Shown here: positions 21,733 through 30,185 of the stretch, piece by piece
Layout: every line of letters starts with the position of its first letter
How positions within the stretch are numbered: position 1 is the stretch's first letter
DNA from: an uncultured Flavobacteriaceae bacterium
GTDB lineage: Bacteria; Bacteroidota; Bacteroidia; Flavobacteriales; Flavobacteriaceae
Length of the DNA: 64,000 bases
Reading direction: 5' to 3'
NCBI GenBank assembly: GCA_905479835.1
Contig: CAJQNZ010000003.1
Location: 1-64,000, forward strand
Translations under genes and position numbers: made by a program
Notes under the pieces: model-generated
What the model was told of the DNA's origin: nothing
What the model saw: the letters and a program-made list of their open reading frames with translations, nothing else
Databases searched by the model: none

Positions 21733-22355
21733 TGATGAAACCATGGATGATATATAGCATTGGTTTCTTTGCTCAGATTTTATTTTCTGGTCGCCTATTG
21801 GTTCAATGGACACTATCTGAGAGAGCTAAAAAAGTAATTACGCCTTCTCTATTCTGGCAAATGAGTTTGATTGCTTCTTTTTTATTATTTATCTATGGAT
21901 ATTTAAGAGATGATTTTGCAATTATGCTAGGTCAGTCACTTACCTATTTTATATATATAAGAAACCTGCAATTACAAGGTAAATGGAAAAAATCTCCAAA
22001 AATTCTGCGTGTATTTCTTTTTGTCTTCCCCGTTTTACTTGTGATTTATTATTACAACAACAACACATTTGATCTAGATAATTTACTGAGAAATGAAGCA
22101 ATTCCTTATTGGTTATTTACTTGGGGAATCATAGCTCAGTTGATTTTTACACTTCGATTCATTTATCAATGGATGTATTCTGAAAAAAACAAAGAATCTA
22201 TATTGCCATTTAGTTTTTGGTTATTGAGTTTAATAGGTTCTGGAATGATTTTATTTTATGCAGTTTTCAGAAAAGATCCTGTTTTATTTATTGGACATGT
22301 TTTTGGGAGTATTGTATATATAAGAAATTTAATATTACTAAGAAATGATACTTAA
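21732..22355 (+). CDS. Membrane protein with two LAB_N domains
   Basis: The 207-residue protein contains two copies of the lipid-A-disaccharide synthase N-terminal (LAB_N) domain, at about residues 6-72 and 126-203. Each has the pattern of a Gln/Arg-rich first helix, QW, FW, and YIRNL at the end (FSGRLLVQW, then YIYIRNLQL-like; FTLRFIYQW, then IVYIRNLIL). There is no LpxB catalytic domain. Six or seven membrane helices arranged as a tandem repeat recall PQ-loop/SWEET carriers, so a carrier or flippase role is possible but unproven. It is coupled to a GT2 gene upstream and a GT39 gene downstream. Confidence 0.85.
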   Translation: MMKPWMIYSIGFFAQILFSGRLLVQWTLSERAKKVITPSLFWQMSLIASFLLFIYGYLRDDFAIMLGQSLTYFIYIRNLQLQGKWKKSPKILRVFLFVFPVLLVIYYYNNNTFDLDNLLRNEAIPYWLFTWGIIAQLIFTLRFIYQWMYSEKNKESILPFSFWLLSLIGSGMILFYAVFRKDPVLFIGHVFGSIVYIRNLILLRNDT

Positions 22356-23985
22356 AACCATTGAAAAACATCCAGTAACTTCTATTATTATTTTCAGTTT
22401 GCTGCTTTTATTACCCAATCTTAATTTGGCGATATTGACCATTATGGAAGCCCGAAATTTTATTACAGCAAGAGAAATGGTACAAGAAGGAAATTGGATA
22501 CTCACAACCATGAATGGAAATCCAAGGTATGAAAAACCACCTCTTCCTACTTGGTTGACAGCAATTTCTGCAATGTTGTTTGGAATGAAAAGTTTATTTG
22601 CATTAAGATTACCAGCAGCATTGATGGTTGTATTTTCTGGAGTATTCATCTATTTATTTACTAAAAAACTTACCAAAGATCAAGTATTAAGTATAGTTGT
22701 CGGATTTGTATTTATTACTTCATTTTACATCATTGGAATTATTAACGAAGCGCCTTGGGATATTTTTACACACGGTTTTATGATTGCTTCCATATATTTT
22801 TTATTCCAATTATTTGAGGAAAACTCTGATATATGGAAAAATGCAATTCTTGCAGGGATGCTAGCAGGACTATCCTTAATGAGTAAAGGTCCAGTTTCAT
22901 TGTATGCTCTCTTATTTCCTTTTGTTATATCATATGCCATAGTCTTTAAATTCAATTATTTAAAAGGGAAAATAGCACCAATTATATGTTTTATTGTATT
23001 GATGATTTCAATTGGAGGATGGTGGTTTATATATGTACGGATGGTTGATAACGAGGCTTTTATTGAAATCGCTACCAAAGAAACGTCTAATTGGGGAAGT
23101 TATAATGTACGTCCTTTTTATTATTATTGGAGTTTCTTTATTCAATCTGGAATATGGGCAATTTTAGCACTCATCGGATTGATTTATCCTTATATAATTA
23201 AGCGTATTTCGAATAAAAAAATTTACAATTTTACATTTCTTTGGACTATTATTACCTTGGTTTTATTATCTATTATTCCTGAGAAAAAATCACGGTATTT
23301 AGTTCCTATCTTATTTCCATTGGCAATAAATACTGGATTGTATGTCTATTTTTTGATTCAAAATTTCAAACATTTAAGGTTAAAAAAAGATATTGTTCCT
23401 GCTTATTTTAACTTTGGATTATTTGGGCTACTTGGTTTTGCAATTCCTATTGTTTCAATTTACTTGTTAAAAAATAAATTGGATGAATATTGGATTCCGA
23501 TTGGATTATTATCAATTTCATTGATTGCCATTGGAATCTATCTTATTAAAAGTCTCAAAGAGAAAAATATCAAAAAAGCATTTTATGGCCAAGTTGTATT
23601 TATGCTTGCTATTTTGCTTTTTGGAATGCCATTGCAAAGTAGTTTTTATGATAATTCCTATTTTCATAATATTTCACATTTGAAAAATACTGTTGAATCA
23701 CAACAAGGCATTTTTTCTTACACAATAGGAAGTTTAACACCTGAATTATTATGGTATTATGAAGGAAATATTACAGATTTATATGCACACGAAATATTAA
23801 AACTTCCGAAAGAAGAAAAGTTTGGATTACTTATAGAAAAGCAAAACAAACATTTGTTGGAATTGTTACCTTCTAGTTATTCTAAAGAATTGATAGGGAA
23901 TTTTGACTTAAACTATTTTAAGAAGAAAAGAGATAGACTTGAAAGAGATTATTACTTAATTACAAAAAACACTACTTTTGAATAA
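22345..23985 (+). CDS. ArnT-like glycosyltransferase family 39 protein
   Basis: The 546-residue polytopic protein is of the GT-C class. The N-terminal loop after the first helix contains the acidic MEARNFITAREMVQEGNW segment and the RYEKPPLPTW motif typical of ArnT and PMT-like enzymes, which take a sugar from polyprenyl phosphate and place it on lipid A or a protein. About 10-12 membrane helices follow, with a small soluble C-terminal part. Its ATG lies 11 bases inside the LAB_N gene. The acceptor cannot be told from sequence. Confidence 0.88.
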   Translation: MILKTIEKHPVTSIIIFSLLLLLPNLNLAILTIMEARNFITAREMVQEGNWILTTMNGNPRYEKPPLPTWLTAISAMLFGMKSLFALRLPAALMVVFSGVFIYLFTKKLTKDQVLSIVVGFVFITSFYIIGIINEAPWDIFTHGFMIASIYFLFQLFEENSDIWKNAILAGMLAGLSLMSKGPVSLYALLFPFVISYAIVFKFNYLKGKIAPIICFIVLMISIGGWWFIYVRMVDNEAFIEIATKETSNWGSYNVRPFYYYWSFFIQSGIWAILALIGLIYPYIIKRISNKKIYNFTFLWTIITLVLLSIIPEKKSRYLVPILFPLAINTGLYVYFLIQNFKHLRLKKDIVPAYFNFGLFGLLGFAIPIVSIYLLKNKLDEYWIPIGLLSISLIAIGIYLIKSLKEKNIKKAFYGQVVFMLAILLFGMPLQSSFYDNSYFHNISHLKNTVESQQGIFSYTIGSLTPELLWYYEGNITDLYAHEILKLPKEEKFGLLIEKQNKHLLELLPSSYSKELIGNFDLNYFKKKRDRLERDYYLITKNTTFE

Positions 23986-23996
23986 AATTTCTTTTT

Positions 23997-24671
23997 ATGA
24001 ATTTTAAAAGTTTTACACGTACTGAAATCCTTGGGTTTATTTTTTTACTGTTAGTTTATACTTTGGGTATTTACTTTTCCAATACTGATCTAGAATACTT
24101 CAATACTTCTTACGCACAAGAAGATGGTTTTGCTGAATATGGAACTGCATTTATTCTAGGATGTATCTGTTTGTTTTTATTAAATAAACTCTTCAAATTA
24201 TGGTCTTATAAACCCATATTATGGAAGATTGGTGTGATCGGAATGGCATTGATATTTTTATTCGGTGCCGGAGAAGAAATTTCTTGGGGTCAACGAATTT
24301 TTAATATAGAATCTTCAGAGTACTTCAAGCAAAACAATGCTCAACAAGAGACCAATCTTCACAACATGGTTGTCGGTGAAACGAAAATAAACAAACTTAT
24401 TTTTAGTCAAGTATTGACTGTTGTTTTAGTAATTTACTTACTTATACTTCCAGTTCTTTATCGTAAAATCGAATCCATAAAAAAACTAGTTGAAACATTC
24501 GGAGTACCTATTCCTCAATGGAAGCATACAATTGCATTTTTACTGGCAACAGGTTTAATTATGTTTATGCCTTCTGAACGAAAATGGGAATTGTATGAAC
24601 TGGCATTTGCAGTACTATTCTTTTTGATTTTCTTAAATCCATTCAACAGTTTAGTGTATAAAGAAAAGTAG
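23997..24671 (+). CDS. Unknown polytopic membrane protein of the glycan module
   Basis: A 224-residue protein with about six predicted membrane helices. I do not recognise a named family. The most striking segment is the loop motif GAGEEISWGQRIF at about residue 89, with adjacent acidic residues next to Trp, Gln and Arg, followed by a conserved-looking NLHN. Such a polar cluster at a membrane edge could be catalytic. It lies 11 bases after the GT39 gene and ends 3 bases before the convergent PAP2 gene, so it belongs to the same module by position. Confidence 0.6.
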   Translation: MNFKSFTRTEILGFIFLLLVYTLGIYFSNTDLEYFNTSYAQEDGFAEYGTAFILGCICLFLLNKLFKLWSYKPILWKIGVIGMALIFLFGAGEEISWGQRIFNIESSEYFKQNNAQQETNLHNMVVGETKINKLIFSQVLTVVLVIYLLILPVLYRKIESIKKLVETFGVPIPQWKHTIAFLLATGLIMFMPSERKWELYELAFAVLFFLIFLNPFNSLVYKEK

Positions 24672-24674
24672 TTT

Positions 24675-25244
24675 TTACGAGAGGTATTTTGCCATAAAAT
24701 ATTTCCATAATTGGTACATCAATGTTCCATTAATAATTCCTACCATAAATCCAAAAAGCACATCTGCAGGAAAGTGAACACCAATATAGATACGGCTATA
24801 TCCAACTAATATCGCCCATATAATCAAAAAGTAAGCGAAGTATTTACTATGTTTTCTAAGTATCAATAAGAAAAATACCGCTACAGAAAGTGAGGTTGAA
24901 GCATGTGCAGAAAAGAATGAGAATCTACCTCCGCATGATGGTTTTACAAGTCGTATCAAACCATTTAAATCTTCATTAAAACAAGGACGTAGTCTTTCAA
25001 ACCCATATTTAAAAATATTCGATAATTGGTCAGAAATCGTAATTACTAGCACAACTGCTAAAACAGTAAAAACAAGTTTTTTAAAACCAAAATACTTGTA
25101 GACAAGATATAAAACGAAAAGGTAAACTGGAACAGAAGTAACTGTATAGGTCATAAATAACCAAAAAACATCCCAATTTTCTGAACCTAAATTATTAAGG
25201 TAGATTAATAATTCTATATCTAATTCTTTAATTCTTTCTAGCAT
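24675..25244 (-). CDS. PAP2-family membrane phosphatase
   Basis: The 189-residue membrane phosphatase has the three PAP2 signatures: KYGFERLRP (KxxxxxxRP), FFSAHAS (PSGH-like, with Pro-Ser replaced) and SRIYIGVHFPADV (SRxxxxxHxxxD). Relatives dephosphorylate undecaprenyl pyrophosphate, phosphatidyl-glycerophosphate or lipid A. It is on the opposite strand but next to the GT2/LAB_N/GT39 genes, fitting carrier recycling or lipid A dephosphorylation. Confidence 0.88.
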   Translation of the reverse strand: MLERIKELDIELLIYLNNLGSENWDVFWLFMTYTVTSVPVYLFVLYLVYKYFGFKKLVFTVLAVVLVITISDQLSNIFKYGFERLRPCFNEDLNGLIRLVKPSCGGRFSFFSAHASTSLSVAVFFLLILRKHSKYFAYFLIIWAILVGYSRIYIGVHFPADVLFGFMVGIINGTLMYQLWKYFMAKYLS

Positions 25245-25273
25245 ATAACAATTATTAATCTACCGTATTATTT

Positions 25274-26359
25274 TTATTTTGAAAAAGGATACATTTCTAA
25301 CTGGAAATATAAATCCGTCTTTGGAGGGACACCACTACCTCCATATTCACCATATGCTAAATGATATGGAATAAAAAGCATGACTTTATCTCCATAATAC
25401 ATTTCTTGCAGGCCTTCTTTAAACCCTTGAACTAATCTTGCCTCCATACTATAAACACTTGCAAATGGTTCATATTGAACTTTTGGATTGTATTTCAGAT
25501 ACTCTTTCGCAACATCTTCATAATTTGTCGCCAATAATTGTCCATCTGTAAAATAAGCTGCATAATTAATTAATATACTATTTCCTATAGTTGGCTTTGG
25601 TCCTTCTCCTTTTTTCTCAAAATAAATTTTTAAACCAGAAGGTAATTCTGTTGCTTCTATTTTAAACTTTTCAATTTTATTAAGAAATTTCTCTTTCCTT
25701 TCTTCAATTGATAGAAATTGAGCGTCAAAAACTTCAAACGCTTTAAAATTTTCAGCATCACTTCCTTTTCTCACAATAACAACTTTATTCATTATTGTGT
25801 TAACTTTAGTTGAATTTACAACATCTAGACCTTTTACAATCTCTCCAAAAACAGAATGTTTTCCATCCAAATGAAGTTGAGGGCTAAGTGTAATAAAAAA
25901 TTGGCTCCCATTAGAAGCTGGACCACCATTGGCCATAGATAAAATTCCTGGCTTATGATGGCTTAACAATAATTTTCCTATAGAATCTACAGCAAATTCA
26001 TCTGCAAACTTGTATCCTGGACCTCCTGTCCCATTTATTAACGGATCACCTCCCTGAATCATAAAATCATTGGAATCACCGTTGGATTTACTTATCACTC
26101 TATGAAAAATCTTTCCATCATAAAACGGTTTACCTTTCATAGAATCTGTAACTCTTTTATTAGTTCCTTCGGCTAAAGAAACAAAATTACCAACTGTTAT
26201 AGGTGCATTTTTATAATCCAATGACAATAACATATCTCCATTATCTGTCTGTATATCAGCATAAATACCATCACCTAAATGTTTATATTTAGGATCCTCT
26301 ACTTGGCATGAATACAAGAAAAGTAAAGCAAGAATTCCAACAAATTTAAATACCCTCAT
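25274..26359 (-). CDS. Lipoprotein peptidyl-prolyl isomerase, cyclophilin-FKBP fusion
   Basis: The 361-residue lipoprotein (signal ending LLFLYSC) joins two isomerase folds. Residues about 32-200 are a cyclophilin, with KIFHRVI, FMIQGGDP, and SNGSQFFIT and HLDGKHSVFGEI. Residues about 235-360 are an FKBP, with VQGFKEGLQEM, MLFIPYHLAYGEYG and PPKTDLYFQLEM. Proline isomerisation of outer-membrane or periplasmic proteins is the likely role. It is the last of three lipoprotein PPIases in one operon, 4 bases after the FKBP gene. Confidence 0.9.
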   Translation of the reverse strand: MRVFKFVGILALLFLYSCQVEDPKYKHLGDGIYADIQTDNGDMLLSLDYKNAPITVGNFVSLAEGTNKRVTDSMKGKPFYDGKIFHRVISKSNGDSNDFMIQGGDPLINGTGGPGYKFADEFAVDSIGKLLLSHHKPGILSMANGGPASNGSQFFITLSPQLHLDGKHSVFGEIVKGLDVVNSTKVNTIMNKVVIVRKGSDAENFKAFEVFDAQFLSIEERKEKFLNKIEKFKIEATELPSGLKIYFEKKGEGPKPTIGNSILINYAAYFTDGQLLATNYEDVAKEYLKYNPKVQYEPFASVYSMEARLVQGFKEGLQEMYYGDKVMLFIPYHLAYGEYGGSGVPPKTDLYFQLEMYPFSK

Positions 26360-26363
26360 TATT

Positions 26364-27071
26364 TTATTGTTTTATTATTTCTAATAATTCAATTTCAAAA
26401 ATAAGTGGCATAAACGGTTTTATTACACCAGCTCTTGGAGTTGCACCATAGGCCAATTCTTGAGGTACAAATAACCTATATTTAGATCCTACATTCATTA
26501 ATTGGATTCCTTCTATCCATCCTTTAATCATTTGATTTACATTGTGTTCATAAGGAGTCCCTCTTTCAACTGAACTGTCAAATACTATTCCATTCGTTAA
26601 AGTACCATGATAGTGCGCTTTTACTCTTGAAGTTGCTAAAGGTTTTTCTCCTGTACCTTCCTTAAGAACAATATATTGCAAGCCACTTTCTGTAACCTGA
26701 ACATTTTCTTTGGATTTGTTTTCTTCAAGAAATTTTTCTCCGGCTATCTTTGTTTCTTTATATTTTAATTCTGCATTTTTTGCCGCTTCTTGTTGTCTTT
26801 TCATTCTGAAATAATTGGTCAAAATTTCATTTACATCTTTTTCCTCTATTAGTAAATTAATAGAATCCATCCCATTTCTATAACCTTGAACAAATGCCTC
26901 TTCATTTACTTCATCAAAATTCTTTTTTAATTTAATTGCCATATCCATTCCTACAGCATAACTTACAGAATCCAATTCGGTTTCTAAAGAAATTGATGAT
27001 GAATTCTGACTATTACAAGACATCAAAGTTGATACTGTAATTACTACTACTAAAAATTTAATTGCTTTCAT
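26364..27071 (-). CDS. FKBP-type peptidyl-prolyl isomerase lipoprotein (Mip/FkpA-like)
   Basis: The 235-residue protein has a lipobox (STLMSC), then an N-terminal helical dimerisation domain (about 30-120, with SVSYAVGMDMAIKLKK) and a C-terminal FKBP domain (ending near LIFEIELLEI) that contains VKAHYHGTLTNG, FDSSVERG, VIKGWIEG and YRLFVPQELAYG. This layout is that of FkpA/Mip periplasmic chaperone-isomerases. It overlaps gldI by 14 bases. Confidence 0.93.
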   Translation of the reverse strand: MKAIKFLVVVITVSTLMSCNSQNSSSISLETELDSVSYAVGMDMAIKLKKNFDEVNEEAFVQGYRNGMDSINLLIEEKDVNEILTNYFRMKRQQEAAKNAELKYKETKIAGEKFLEENKSKENVQVTESGLQYIVLKEGTGEKPLATSRVKAHYHGTLTNGIVFDSSVERGTPYEHNVNQMIKGWIEGIQLMNVGSKYRLFVPQELAYGATPRAGVIKPFMPLIFEIELLEIIKQ

Positions 27072-27606
27072 TATTTCTATTTATTTTATTTAATTTAACT
27101 TTATATATTAATGGTTGTTTAACTCCTATTTTCTCTTTATCACCAGAAAAACCAAATGCATTATAAGATGGAAATAAAAAAATAATTTCTTCCTTCTCTT
27201 TCATTAATTTTAATCCATTTTGGATTCCTGATTCTATGTTTTCTTTATCAATCTTATATTTTTGAACTCCCAATGTTTTATTTGAATAAATTACATTTTC
27301 AAGCAAGTCTGATATTTCATATTCAAATTCTACTTCATCACCTATACTTGGTGTAAGAATAGACTCATTATTCTTTATGAGATATTTATACCAAAAACCA
27401 TTCTGAGAATTGTAATAAACACTTAATGTATCTTGATTCATATAATACTTTATAGCCTCTTCTTCTACAATATTTATCTTCTTGTTAAGATTGACTGAAG
27501 CTTTCATATAAGATTGAGTATGATTACTTATAGGTCTTCTTGGAAGTGGTTCTGAACAAGAATATATTAATAATAGTAGTATTATTGTAAGACTATATCT
27601 ACTCAT
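27058..27606 (-). CDS. gldI: Gliding motility-associated PPIase lipoprotein
   Basis: The 182-residue lipoprotein (signal ending LLIYSC, followed by SEPLPRRP) carries one FKBP domain (about residues 75-175), including IEIQNGLKLM-like IESGIQNGLKLMKEKEE and FLFPSYNAFGF. Length, lipobox and divergent FKBP sequence match GldI, a protein needed for gliding in Flavobacterium johnsoniae that helps fold gliding/type IX secretion components. It overlaps the DHH gene by 8 bases and the following FKBP gene by 14. Assignment to GldI rather than another FKBP is by overall resemblance. Confidence 0.85.
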   Translation of the reverse strand: MSRYSLTIILLLLIYSCSEPLPRRPISNHTQSYMKASVNLNKKINIVEEEAIKYYMNQDTLSVYYNSQNGFWYKYLIKNNESILTPSIGDEVEFEYEISDLLENVIYSNKTLGVQKYKIDKENIESGIQNGLKLMKEKEEIIFLFPSYNAFGFSGDKEKIGVKQPLIYKVKLNKINRNNESN

Positions 27607-28627
27607 TTGACTTTTCTAATTCATTTTTATATGCTGGAAGCAAACTTAAAAAAATCGGAATAGTTTCTTCCATTGTCACATCTGATCTTCCTCCTGCGGC
27701 ATTATCGTGTCCTCCTCCATTATAATGTTTTCTAGAAAATTTATTTACTGAAAAACTCCCTTTGGAACGGAAAGAAATTTTGATGATTTTTTGCTCTACA
27801 TCTTCAATAAAAATTGCTGCAAATAGTATTCCTTCAAGCGACAAAGCATAATTTACAACTCCTTCTGTATCTCCTTTTTGAAAATTAAATTCATTCAATT
27901 CTTTTTGCGTCAAGGTTATATACGCTGTATTAAACTCCTTTTTTACTTTTAAATTGCTCAATGCACGCCCTAGTAATTGCAGTCTACTATAGGAGTTCAC
28001 ATCATATACATTGTTATGAATACGAGCATTATCTGCTCCTTTATCAATTAAATCTGCAATAATCCGATGAGTTGTACTTGTAGTAGATGGAAAACGGAAT
28101 GAACCAGTATCGGTCATTATACCTACGTATAAGTTGGTCGCAATCGCGCTATCTATTTCATCAACTGCTTCCAACATTTCAATAAAATGATACACCATTT
28201 GGCAAGTGGAACATACAGAAATATCAGAATAGATATACTTACTTATAGATCTGTCTGGTTCTTGATGATGATCAATCATGATAAATTCTGCTTCACATGT
28301 CTCAACAGTTTTTTTCATATCTTCACCAATACGATGCAAGGCATTAAAATCCAGGAGAAATATTACAGAGGCTTCTGAAAGTGCTTTTTTTGATTGCTTA
28401 TTTTGTTTGTCAAAAAAACGAACAGAATCAGAAGAAGGCATCCATTTTAAAAAACTTGGGTAATCATTTGGCGAAACAATTGTTACATCGTGCTTCTTTC
28501 CAAGATAGTGATACATCGCAAGTGATGCTCCTATAGCGTCTCCATCAGGATTTCTATGTGGTATAATTACAATCTTTTGCGGAGAAGATAGTAACTCTTT
28601 AATGTCTTTAACCTGTTCTTTATTCAT
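27599..28627 (-). CDS. DHH/DHHA1 phosphoesterase (NrnA-like)
   Basis: Cytosolic metal-dependent phosphoesterase that likely degrades short oligonucleotides, pAp or cyclic dinucleotide products. The DHH signature is IMIDHHQEP near residue 110, preceded by HRNPDGDAIGAS near residue 25. The DHHA1 domain ends with FNGGGHDNAAGG-like NGGGHDNAAGGRS. I use ATG 28627 (MNKEQVKD, 342 aa) rather than the track's TTG at 28645. It is the first gene of the PPIase operon and divergent from ndk. Confidence 0.9.
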   Translation of the reverse strand: MNKEQVKDIKELLSSPQKIVIIPHRNPDGDAIGASLAMYHYLGKKHDVTIVSPNDYPSFLKWMPSSDSVRFFDKQNKQSKKALSEASVIFLLDFNALHRIGEDMKKTVETCEAEFIMIDHHQEPDRSISKYIYSDISVCSTCQMVYHFIEMLEAVDEIDSAIATNLYVGIMTDTGSFRFPSTTSTTHRIIADLIDKGADNARIHNNVYDVNSYSRLQLLGRALSNLKVKKEFNTAYITLTQKELNEFNFQKGDTEGVVNYALSLEGILFAAIFIEDVEQKIIKISFRSKGSFSVNKFSRKHYNGGGHDNAAGGRSDVTMEETIPIFLSLLPAYKNELEKSNE

Positions 28628-28685
28628 ATGGTTGCGAATATACAATTAAAAGTTTATTTGCTATTTATTTTTAAAAAGAAAACTG

Positions 28686-28693
28686 TACATTTG
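28686..28693 (+). promoter_or_regulatory. Probable ndk promoter (-7 element)
   Basis: TACATTTG matches TAnnTTTG, 22 bases before the ndk ATG. The only TTTG upstream (28657-28660) is 25 bases away, somewhat too far, so the -33 element is uncertain. Confidence 0.55.
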
Positions 28694-28715
28694 CAACCGA
28701 TAAAAAACAAATAAA

Positions 28716-29135
28716 ATGGCAACAAATAGAACATTCACAATGCTTAAACCTGATTCAGTAGAAAAAGGCTACATAGGCGCAATATTAGAAAAAATTAATG
28801 CTGCAGGTTTTAGAATCGTAGCAATGAAAATGACTCACATGACAACTGCTGATGCACAAGAGTTTTATGCAGTTCATAACGAACGTCCTTTTTACGGAGA
28901 ATTGGTTGAATATATGACTCGAGGTCCTATAGTAGCGGCAATTTTAGAAAAAGAGAATGCTGTTGATGATTTTAGAGCTCTGATTGGTGCTACCAATCCT
29001 GCTGATGCCGCTGAAGGAACTATACGTAAATTGTATGCTGCCTCAATGGGTGAAAATGCTGTTCATGGTTCTGATAGTGATGAAAATGCAGCAATAGAAG
29101 GTTTCTTTCACTTTTCTGGAAGAGACCAATTCTAA
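28716..29135 (+). CDS. ndk: Nucleoside diphosphate kinase
   Basis: Transfers the gamma-phosphate between nucleotides to balance NTP and dNTP pools. The 139-residue protein begins TFTMLKPD, and the catalytic phospho-His is in ENAVHGSDS near residue 118. It is a single gene with its own promoter element and terminator. Confidence 0.98.
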   Translation: MATNRTFTMLKPDSVEKGYIGAILEKINAAGFRIVAMKMTHMTTADAQEFYAVHNERPFYGELVEYMTRGPIVAAILEKENAVDDFRALIGATNPADAAEGTIRKLYAASMGENAVHGSDSDENAAIEGFFHFSGRDQF

Positions 29136-29158
29136 AAACACATACACACAATTACATT

Positions 29159-29194
29159 AAAAAATCGATTCGTAAAGAATCGATTTTTTTTTGA
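29159..29194 (+). terminator. Intrinsic terminator after ndk
   Basis: Stem AAATCGATTC / GAATCGATTT (29162-29171 with 29177-29186), 5-base loop, followed by a long T run. It sits 26 bases after the ndk stop. A decayed copy of its right arm recurs near 29704 (see the tandem duplication). Confidence 0.9.
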
Positions 29195-29249
29195 TTACGA
29201 ATTTGATATTGTGTTCCAACTTTTTTTTTATAATTTAGCATACCATATT

Positions 29250-29621
29250 ATGCCCTACAAAATAAATATACTTAAAAAAAGAGTACTTGTCACATTTGAT
29301 GATACCGCTGCAAAAAAAGAAATTACAAATGCATTTCTTGAAATAGTTGAAACTATAGATATAAAAGAACTTAATTATATTATTTTTGATTGTTCAAAAG
29401 TAATTAATTATGTATTACCAGCAGATTATTTATGGAGAGGTAAACTTATTACCAAATTTTCTGAATCTTGGAACCCAAACATAACTATACTATGTGTTGC
29501 CACTAATCCTGAAATACGATTTATGGCTTCAGCCTTTGTAAATATTAGTGAACAATTAAAATGGAATTACAAACTTTTTAAAAATTTGAACGAGGCAATG
29601 TATTTTTTAAACAATAAATAA
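29250..29621 (+). CDS. Small STAS/SpoIIAA-like protein, copy 1
   Basis: The 123-residue protein alternates strands and helices: an initial FDD strand, an amphipathic helix (NAFLEIVETIDI), a strand YIIFDCSKV, a second helix, a strand ITILCVAT, and a final helix before LNEAMYFLNNK. This order resembles STAS or SpoIIAA-like folds, but I see no phosphorylatable Ser motif that would settle it. I chose ATG 29250 over the track's GTG 29211, because it aligns with the start of the paralogue at 29760. No signal peptide or membrane segment. Function unknown. Confidence 0.65.
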   Translation: MPYKINILKKRVLVTFDDTAAKKEITNAFLEIVETIDIKELNYIIFDCSKVINYVLPADYLWRGKLITKFSESWNPNITILCVATNPEIRFMASAFVNISEQLKWNYKLFKNLNEAMYFLNNK

Positions 29622-29702
29622 AAGATTCTAGTTTATTTATTATAAATCATGTAATAAAACATAAAAAAATCATAGCTTGCAAGTATATTTTTCGGTTATA
29701 AT

Positions 29703-29759
29703 GAATCGATTTTTTTATTATAATGCTTATATTGTGAATGTAGTTTTTTAAATTAAATT
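29703..29759 (+). repeat. Duplicated upstream region of the STAS-like pair
   Basis: The sequence GAATCGATTTTTT followed by a GATATTGTG-like GCTTATATTGTG segment repeats the arrangement at 29178-29215 upstream of copy 1. It implies the duplication unit included part of the ndk terminator and the leader region. Confidence 0.55.
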
Positions 29760-30131
29760 ATGAGTAATAAAATTGATTTTTTAAAAGACAAAGTAATTGC
29801 AACTTTTGGAGAAACAATTGAAGAAAATGAGATTACAGAAGCTTTTCTTAAAATTATTGATACGATTGATATTATCAATATAAATGCAATCATTCTTGAT
29901 TGTTCTTCAACAATCAACTATACAATTCCTGCAGATTACATGTCAAGAGTAAGAATCGTTACTCAATTTTCTACGACTTGGAATCCTGAATTGGATTTCA
30001 TCTATGTAACTACCAATAAAGAGATCATCCATATGATGACTGATATTATAAATCATGACCAAGATTTAAAATGGAAATATCATATTTTTAAAAATTTAAA
30101 CGATGCAATGCATTATTTAAGTAATAAATAA
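29760..30131 (+). CDS. Small STAS/SpoIIAA-like protein, copy 2
   Basis: A 123-residue paralogue of the gene just upstream, alignable end to end without gaps. Shared segments include EITEAFL/EITNAFL, the ILDCS/IFDCS strand, INYxxPADY, the QFSTTWNP/KFSESWNP turn, LKWxYxxFKNLN and the AM-YL-NK ending. The shared PADY and WNP motifs mark likely functional positions. Both are probably small cytosolic regulators, but no partner such as an anti-sigma factor or phosphatase is nearby. Confidence 0.65.
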   Translation: MSNKIDFLKDKVIATFGETIEENEITEAFLKIIDTIDIININAIILDCSSTINYTIPADYMSRVRIVTQFSTTWNPELDFIYVTTNKEIIHMMTDIINHDQDLKWKYHIFKNLNDAMHYLSNK

Positions 30132-30185
30132 AATATTCTAATTTTTTTAATATAAATTGCATACTATTACTATTAAATATATTTC

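Noticed and set aside
29211-29249. GTG-initiated extension of the first STAS-like protein
   Set aside because: The extension is absent from the paralogue and would overlap the likely promoter region; ATG 29250 aligns with the paralogue start.
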